A stretch of 64,000 nucleotides of DNA, taken from contig NC_068339.1 of the NCBI RefSeq assembly GCF_014633365.1, positions 15,585,925-15,649,924 of the forward strand, in the 5' to 3' direction. Position numbers and translations under genes: made by a program. This document shows, one piece after another, positions 39,901-48,900 of the stretch; the stretch's first letter is position 1; the number at the start of each line of letters is the position of its first letter. Source of the DNA: Diospyros lotus. Lineage: Eukaryota > Streptophyta > Magnoliopsida > Ericales > Ebenaceae. The notes below the pieces were generated by a model that was not told where the DNA came from, made no database searches, and was given only the letters and a program-made list of their open reading frames with translations.

Positions 39901-42900
39901 ATATAGGTTTTGGTCCTTTCTCCAAACTGGTGACACAAGGCATCTACAAACTGTGGCCAGCTCCATCCTACTCTTCCCCAGCTCCAATTCTAGAACCAAG
40001 CGTCTGCAACACCATCCAAATAAGCTACAGCCATTTTCACTTTCTCCCCTTCCATTACTTGGTGTTGGTAGAACATCCGTTCGCACCGTCGGATCCACCA
40101 CTGAAGTCTTTCTCTTTCAAATGGGGGAATGTCCATTTGTGACTCTGGAATTGTGGAGTGATTATTGCCAACCCCTTGGTCCCAATTATCCTCCTCTGCC
40201 TCAGCTTTGTCCTCTGCTTCCCTCGAATCATGTGATCTCTGTCTATTCATTGGCATCGTTAGAATGGGAGTCGATGAAGCCCTAGGAGTGAATTCCATCG
40301 GAAGGCGGACATTAGGTTGCCTAGCTAACATGCTCAAGGAGTTCAACTACTGGCTGATTTGCTGGTGGAACCTAGCAATTTCCTTCCGGAGCCCGCTAAA
40401 GGCTAAATCCAGATTGGCCACATACTTCAATCGGTAGCAACTTGCCTCCACTTGGACCTACTTGACACCAATTACCATATTGTTTGTCGTGGTTTCCAAT
40501 CGCTTCATTCCCATTCCCTCTGCCATGACCGATTACCGGGTTACCCAATCAGGTTCACCTCATCGAAGTAGCAACCACAGCAATGCACCTAGATTTGAAT
40601 TTCAACGTCTCTGATATGAATCCTCTCCCTGGATCGCCTGAATAGCTTGGCCTTACTTGCTACCAAAACTCACCACACCAGCTAGCAACCTAGGGTTGGT
40701 TGCTCTTGACGAATCACTTCAAATTGCCTAGATAGAAGTCGCCTACAAATCTGCTTCCCAATTCGCAATTAGCTGCTCTAGATCCACCTCTTATGTTGAT
40801 TGATTCTGATGCAGCCAATAAAATCTGTTGGAATCAAGTCAGAAATAACCTGAAACTCGCCTCCCTCAACTTCCAGAGAACCAAGCAGATCCGCTTCGCT
40901 AGGATCACTTCTGATCAGCAATTTGCTTATGTTCCACAATTACACAAGAGATTGTTTCCTGCAGTCGCCTTCCTCAAAATCCAAATTCAGCAATACTAAG
41001 CTCGCCTCAATCAACTCCACATGACCACGTTGGTTCACAGTCACCGTCGGAATCGCCTTCCAAGTTTCAAACACAATTTACCAGAATTCATTGTCGAATC
41101 AACTCCTAACTCCGCCTTCAAGATCCGTTTTCGATCCCAAAACCCGTTGCACCACTCTGATTTGACTTCAAATTCAAATCGAAATTACTGTCGAGCGATA
41201 GATCTGAATCAGCCCCCTGATATCGCCTGCTAAAATTGCTTAGGTCTGCAGAATCAATGTTCTGAAAGATTCTCCTAAAATTGATCAACTCCAATCACCT
41301 CCTGAAGTTGATCACTCCGCTTCAGTTCGCCCAGGCCAACATCCACTTCATACCCAATCACCGACCTTGATTAGTCCAAATTCACTTGAAATTTGGAATC
41401 ATCTTGGTTCCGTTCGAACTCAGATTTGGATCTGCTTCAATTCGCTCTTCTTGCCCAATCACCGATAGTCTTCACAATTCGCCGAGAATCGTCGGTGCCA
41501 TTCCTTCTTGCCTCAGTCACCTCTGCTTCAATTATCCACCAAATTTTACTCGCTTGAAACACCGACAATCATCGGGCCTTATTGGAATTAGATGCGCTGA
41601 ATTGCCTTGGCTTTAGCAGCTTCGATCGGAATTGTTGCTCGTCATGGATTTCAGAAACTTGATGCGCAACTTTGCTTCCGAGGTTGCCCTCTTGAATCGC
41701 ACGCTCACGCCTGGAATTGCCTGCTTCCAGAAAATCCCTTTCGATAATTACCGTCGGAATTATAGCTGAGGTTAGCCTAGCTCTAGCTTGGTTCCGATCT
41801 GCCTTCAAGTCCTTCAAACTCTGATGGAACAAATGCTCGTAATCGCCAAATACAACCTAGAATCAACCGGCTCTGTTTTGCTTCTCAATTTTAAACCAAG
41901 TTGATACGAATTTACCAAAATCACAGCCGAGGAAGGACCATCTCTGATATCATTTGTCACATTCCTGGGGTTACCTAGGGTTGTGATTGGAATTAGGGAG
42001 AGAACTGGATGATAGAATTAAAGGAGGGAGAGAGAAATCAAAAGAAAGAGAGTGGGAGAGATTAGAGAGGAAACGAGAGGGAGAGAGAATTAGGGAGATA
42101 AGAATCCTCTTCATTCATCCACATCTCTTTCTTTACATATTAGGGCCTATTTATAGGCTATTCAATAGTAAATGAAATCTGAAAAATAGCACCCATGTGC
42201 TCCTAACAACTCACAAAATACCTCCTACTAACTACTACAACCTTATTACAATAATGCCCTTCTAACTACCCTTGAGTTGTGACATTAGTCCCAGGTCTAG
42301 TCTTCATTATCAGGGTGCCACGACCCCAATGATATAACAGTAATTGTATATTACATGTGTTTCTTTCTGGTTGTACTCTAGTGCTGCTGTTCATATTGTA
42401 CCTATCAGTTTACAACTGACTGAAAGTAAGAGAGCCTATAAATAGGCTAAATCTGAGAGGATGGAGGTATTGTTAAGTAATAAACAAAATTTAAGACTTC
42501 TCTCTCTTCAATTATCTCCCAAATTTCTCTCTGATTTCTCCCTATTCTTTCTCTCTTTCTCTGTTCTTTCGATCTTACTCTCTTTGTTCTTCTGAATCCT
42601 CTCTTCCTTTCTATTCTCTCTCCCTCGATTTCTTCCAATTTCCACTCAAAACCCTAGGTCAAACCTAGATTCTGTCATTTTGTATTAGAGCAAGGCGGTC
42701 CTTGGAAGCTGATCACAAGCAACTTTCCAAATCAGGCGAATTGAGGAAATGGCAGAAGGTACAAGGTACAAGGATGAAGCGATTGGAGGCTGTTCCAGAG
42801 CCAATCGATTATTAGGAGGTTGTAACAAAGCCAATCGATTCTTAGGAGGCTATTCCAGAGCCAATTGATTCTCAGGAGGCTGATCAAAGCCAATTGATTA

Positions 42901-45900
42901 TTAGGAAGTTGTTCCAGAGCCAATTGATTATTAGGAAGTTGTTCTAGAGCCAATTGATTCTTAGGAAGCGCTGTTAATCTAGGCAATTCTTAGCAGTTGA
43001 TCCAGAGCAGAATTTTAAGGCAAGCAGAAGAGATGGCCAAAGGGACTTGTTTGAGGCAGTTGGAGACAAGACTGGAAATTATGGAATTAGGTTTGCAGCA
43101 GACTTAGGAGGAAGTGAGTCGTGGCTGAGAGGAGAATGTGGTGACCAAAGAAGTTGTGCAAACCTTAGAAAGAAGTGTTCAGACATTTGACAGGGAAGTT
43201 AAAGAAGAATTTGCTAACATCAACCAAAGGCTGGATGGAATTCTGAGGACGTTTTCTAAAATGCCTCAGGCCAGCCCACCGGTGGACTTTCCTACAAGAT
43301 CCACTGCAGCTCCTGTTCTAGCAGGAGCTGGAATTCTTCCTCATGCTCCTGATCTACAGGAAGCTGAGGAACGAACTGAATTTGAGCAGGAAATTCGAGT
43401 TAGAGGTTCTAATCCAATTCATCACCACACACCTATGCCGATGCTAGAGATTTCAATTTTTGAATGGAATAAACCGAGGTGGTGGATCAGGCGGTGTGAG
43501 AGATTCTTTCAGTACTATCGTGTGTTGACAGTCAAAAGGTGAACCTAGAAGCAGCATATCTCAATGATATGGCTAATGCCTGGTTCCAAGGATGGAGTAG
43601 GCTGAGGACTGATTTTAATTGGCTAGAATTTGTGGATGACTTTTGTGACAGATTTAGTGAGAGGCCAATGACAAATGTGATTGAAGAATTCAATAAACTG
43701 AACCAAGAAGGTTCTATAATTGACTACCAAGTCAGATTCGAAGACTTGAAGTCATTAATGCTCGTTTATCATCCGACTTTAAATGAGTCCTATTTCGTAT
43801 CTAGCTTCATCAGTAGCCTAAATGATGAGCTGAGGCCAACGGTAAAAATGATGCAGCCTGCTACTGTCAAGCAAGCTGCTGAGAAGGCTAGGCTGCAAGA
43901 ATTGGCATCGGAAGCAATTTTCAGAAAACACAAGATCCTAACAGAAATTCATCCTTCGATTGTTATGATCCACTGCAGGGTATGGGACTTGTCCCACATT
44001 GGAAGTTCAGGCTTCTAGTGTGGAGTTTATAATATCTTGGCCACCCTCCCCTTAATAGCTAACTTTTGAGGGTGCGTTCTACCCGAAGGTTGTAACAGTG
44101 GTATCAGATCCGACCCCATGACTCCCAACACAAGCGAGTTGCGACGGAGGTGACGTCGGCATTGCAGTGTTCGCCCGAGACTAGTAGTGGCTAGTGCACA
44201 GCCTGTTGTCGTGGGCGCCGAGCTGCGGAGCGTGGTGGTATGTTATGATCCACTGTAAGGTATGGGACTTATCCCACATTGGAAATTCAGGACTTCTGAT
44301 GTGGGGTTTATAACCTTTTGGACACTCTCCCCTTAACAGCTAGCTTTTGAGGGTGAGTTATACTTGAGGGTTGTAACAATAATTAAGAAATCTAACACTA
44401 TGAAATAGAGGACTATGTGTCATTTTTGGGGAGAACTACTATTCCATGTGAGTCTTAGTAGGCATATTGCAAGGTGTTCTTGGTACATACACCCATTCTT
44501 ATAGAGGCAAACATATTAAGGGAGTAGGATAGTGAGAACATTAATCCATCAAACTTTCTTATCATGCAACACTCTACCTAGCTAAATTACTTTTGATGCA
44601 AAACATGCTAAGCAACAACTGTGGAAATTAATATTTTTTCATGGGTGACTCTAGGACCTCATTAATAAAGCCATTAGTTATTTTTATGGGTTAGTGCTGG
44701 TAGAAAATCTTTGCTCGTGTTCGTTGTGTTTTGGAGATGTGAGGTATTTCATCAATTCAGTGACTAAGTCAACATAGATTGTACCAGTGAAGCACGGAAA
44801 TAGCTCAGAGGCACCGTTTCGGCGTTTCCGAACCGTTTCCGAAACTGGAAACGTTTCCCGTTTCGAAACTGTTTACACCTATTTTTTTAGAAAAATGCAT
44901 GTTTCCCCATTTCCGTTTCGTATCGAAAACGTTTCCCGACTTTGTTTCCGTGCAACCTAGGATTGTACTACCTAATCCACGGGCATTAAGGATCAATTCA
45001 TATTTCAAAATCTTATTTATGGGCTATAATAGTTCCAAGTAATTCTAGTACATCTAGTTGATTAATGATTTGGTTCTTATTTTGGAGTTTTCTTTATAAA
45101 AATAAGATGGAAAATATAACTTTGTATACCTCGGCATTTTGCTATTCTAGGAGTTAGATTCGGTGATCTCATGAGAAGCTCTGTCCTTCTAAAAGGAACA
45201 AATTTAAGTGGGACTTGAAAATCTTTCTTCTCGTGTTCTTCCACAAAAAGTTCCAAGTACGTAAACAAGTCACTTCTCATTAATTCACAACTTTTTAAAT
45301 ACTTCCCATTTTTAGACAAAATCAAAACTTTATCAAGATCAATAAAAAATCCTTCCCCCAACCTTCTAGCATTTATTTCATTATCCAAACACCTAAAACA
45401 ATTGCTTCTAGAACATCCAGTTACTAATGCTCTTCCAACCAGCAACTTGCCCCCTTCCACCTCAAGTCAATTACTGCTTTCTATTTACAAACCCCAGAAC
45501 CATTCTTCTATGAATTGAAACCTTAAAGGTAACAAGCTTTTCCATCAACCAACCTCACTACATACCCAACCCTAGCAATAATTATCATACAACTAATAAT
45601 GCATCCTTATCCCATGCATGCGATACAAAATATATTTCTTTATATTGGCAAGTATATGTAAGGTATCCATGTAAGTCTTTCCTTTGTCAGGCTATTTGCC
45701 ATTGCATATTTTGCCTATTTGAATGTCCATAAAACGAACAAAAAAAGGGCCAGGCAAAAGCATCACATTATACTTAGAAATACCAGACTGTTCTTATCTG
45801 ATCCACGGATATCATTCAGAAGTTGTCAAATTTAGAAGGACAAAGAACCAGATAACTGAGGGCTTGGTGGAAAAAAATGGTACATAGTTCCCATTAGATT

Positions 45901-48900
45901 GTCCATCACCATATATTGTGATCACTCACGTATCTTCCCAGAAAAAATAATTCAAAAGGAATAAAGGTATTCAACAATTCTATGAGAAAGCGATTAATAT
46001 AAAAAACACAAAACCATAGAAGACAGCCACTTACCTAGAACATGCATACTAAAGGGATTGCATGATTTTACTACGGTTTTCAATTTTCTAGTTTGTCTTC
46101 TTTTGAAATGAAGAACAGAAAATGGAGTTTGGTGGGTTGTTTTCTAAAACAACAATCCCAGAACTCTTGTGACCAAGTAGCCACACCCTTTTCATCAACC
46201 CAACCTTTGGTGATTTTTTGTAGGGATGGGTATTTGTCGATATAAAATTATTTTTACATATATTTTTTGACAAAACACATAATATTTTTTTTATCAAACA
46301 TCATTTTCAGTTTTTATTTTCAAAATTTTGATAGTACGGACATTATTAAATACAATATTTAATCTCCATATTTTAACAAAAAACGAAAATGAACAAAAAA
46401 CAAATAAAAATATGTGAAAACTGATGGCAAAATCAAACATAGCCAAGAAAGTTCAACAGTGGATTATTACCTTCTGGAAAGAAACCCTTTTACGGAAGAG
46501 AACCAGTTCTGCTAAAACAATTGTTGGTGTTACAGCAATCTTAGCCATCTGATAAAAGCCAACACTGAGAAATGGAGATTTCCATCAATGTTTTATAAAA
46601 TAATCAAATGGAAACAGCCATACAGAGCAAAGAGGGGTGCCATGTCTCACCTATTATACTTTAAGCTAACATTAGCAAGGCCAGTAGAGAGAGACATGAC
46701 AATACCAAGAGTCAATAACGAGGAATATTTGGTTGACTTCGATGGAGGAGATATGGGGAGGACTGATAAAGCTTTTAGTATAGCCATTAACAACCAGCTA
46801 CATATGTAATGAATAAAAGTGAGGAAGATAGGGTAGTTGAACCCAACTTGGCCAAGCACCTGAATTAAAGATAACAATGATAATAAAAATAAAAAACTAT
46901 AGCAAGCTAACAGCTAAACAGAATTTAATTTGTGTCACATAATCAAGAAAAGCAATTTCACTGACCAACTTGTTCATCAAAATAATGCTCACTGAAACCA
47001 AAAAGTTGAAGGTAAGAGCAGCAGTGGGTCCCCATAATGGTTGTTGCCGCCTTGAACTTCCATATAAACGAAATTTGCTAAACAAAGAACCACGCAATTC
47101 TTCCAGTGCTCTTCCTAATTAACAAGGAAAACAAATAAAGATCGTCAAGACTGCAAAAAGGAGATGTCAAAACATTTTTTTCTTAATTTACTTCAAAACA
47201 ATACATTCCAGCCACCCATGGACCTTAATTCACCCGACCAGGTTTTGTTCAAGCATAAATTGGTATTTAGACAAACCTGAAAATTTAATTTAATTTACCA
47301 AATCTGACAACAATAGAAAGAAAAGGATATGGCTAATAGAGCCTCTCACACACAGAGTGTAATACCCCAAGAGCTCAGAGAATGGTAATATATATCGAGG
47401 ATAAATAAGGAATGAAATAACACCAGATGGATACTTTTTGGGCTGAATATAGGCAAAGAACTCCCAAGTTAAGCGTGCTTGAACTGGGGAAGCTTAAGGA
47501 TGGGTGACCTCTTGGGAAGTTCGCGTAGGCCCATCAAGGTAAGTTGTTCTTGTCCTTCTTATCGCTCGATGCGGGATGTTACAGGTAGTATCAGAGTCGA
47601 ACCTTAGTGAAGGCTATCCGATAAGGGTGGAGAGTGGCGCCGGGGCTCGAGGACCTGTACAAGGAGCGGCTTCTAGCAGGCTTCCAGGATGGCAGCCCCC
47701 TGAGGGGAGAAGATCTGAGACCAGTTGTAAGGTCGCATGATGAGGACGTCATGTGCTCAAAATGGGAGAATGTAATACCCCAAGAGCCCAGAGAAGGGTA
47801 GTATATATCGAGAATAAGTAAAGAATGAAATAATACCAGATGGATACTTTTTAGGTTGAATATAGGCAAATAACTCTCAGGTTAAGCGTGCTTGACCTGG
47901 GGAAACTTAAGAATAGGTGACCCCTGGGAAGTTCGCATAGGCCCATCAGGGTAAGTTGTTTCGGTCCTTCCTATCGCTCGATGAGGGATGTTACACAGGG
48001 TTTAACTTTGGGCAAAGGAAAATTAAGGAAGACAAATTCTTAGATTACTAGAGTACTTAGCTAGAAGAAAATATACTTTAAGGAGCTCCAGGATCCAGTT
48101 GGATCTTATTCTTATTTTATTTATTTATTGATGATATCTCTATTCTTATTTCATCATAAACAAAATATTTCTAAGAGTTAATTATCTAGGTTCTTTATAC
48201 TATTTTAGTAGTAGACAGGGTTGGTAATATGCCATGGCATCATATCTATACAGAGCCAAATACACTCCACATAATATGATATCAGTATTATTATGATTGA
48301 ACTACCCAGGTTGGTTCATCGGAGAACCAGATAACAAACTAGTCACATTCTGATATTTTTACTTCATATGCTTATGAACCGGATTATATCAAGAAAACAT
48401 AACAACTTCTTTCAAAATGATCAACGGGATGATTTAAGAAGAAAAAAAAAGCGCTTAATTTTTAGAAAAACACAAAAAATAAATGCTCCCTCATATGAGA
48501 TCTCTCCTTTCCCCACTGATATATAAGTATACATGGATATATGTATTGAAAGAATTAGTTAGGGAAATTGTAAAACATTCCACCATGAATGCTTCATTAA
48601 TCTAGGATGACTTATATACAAAAAACTCCTAAAAACTTTCCTAATTTACAGGAATAGATTACAACAACTTTTAGCTAATTATTTACAGATTTGGATTAGC
48701 AAGAACTTGGATATCTTTATCTGATTCCAAGGCTGCTTTATCCTTATTCTTTCTTATCTGTTAGTTTGATTTTGCTATGATCTTGATCTTTATCCATTCT
48801 GCCCATTGATCTTGTTCTTCCTTATCTCTATCTTCTTCCAACATGTATAAACACATACAATTAGTCAATTGGTAATGAAGTGAGTTTATGGAGACCTAGC

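Larger units (their letters stand above)
42290..43960 (+). mobile_element. Truncated Ty3/gypsy-like element: LTR-like region, leader and gag
   Basis: An LTR-like stretch (about 42300-42680) has TATAAATAG, CT-rich sequence and an AACCCTAGGTCAAACC-like end. It is followed by a degenerate initiator-Met primer site (TTGTATTAGAGC). A leader with a minisatellite and then a gag remnant follow. The 3' half is missing: gag stops abruptly at 43960 where a TRIM begins. The LTR end and gag resemble those of the element at 38857-42284, so they are related families. The left LTR boundary is uncertain. Confidence 0.6.

Noticed and set aside
42732..42986. Minus-strand repetitive open frame of 84 codons
   Set aside because: It is the translation of a 30-bp minisatellite and merely stays open because the unit is a multiple of three.
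47461..47937. Genuine 5S rRNA genes
   Set aside because: Both 5S-like segments are partial, diverged and embedded in LTRs with retroelement signals, so they belong to Cassandra.
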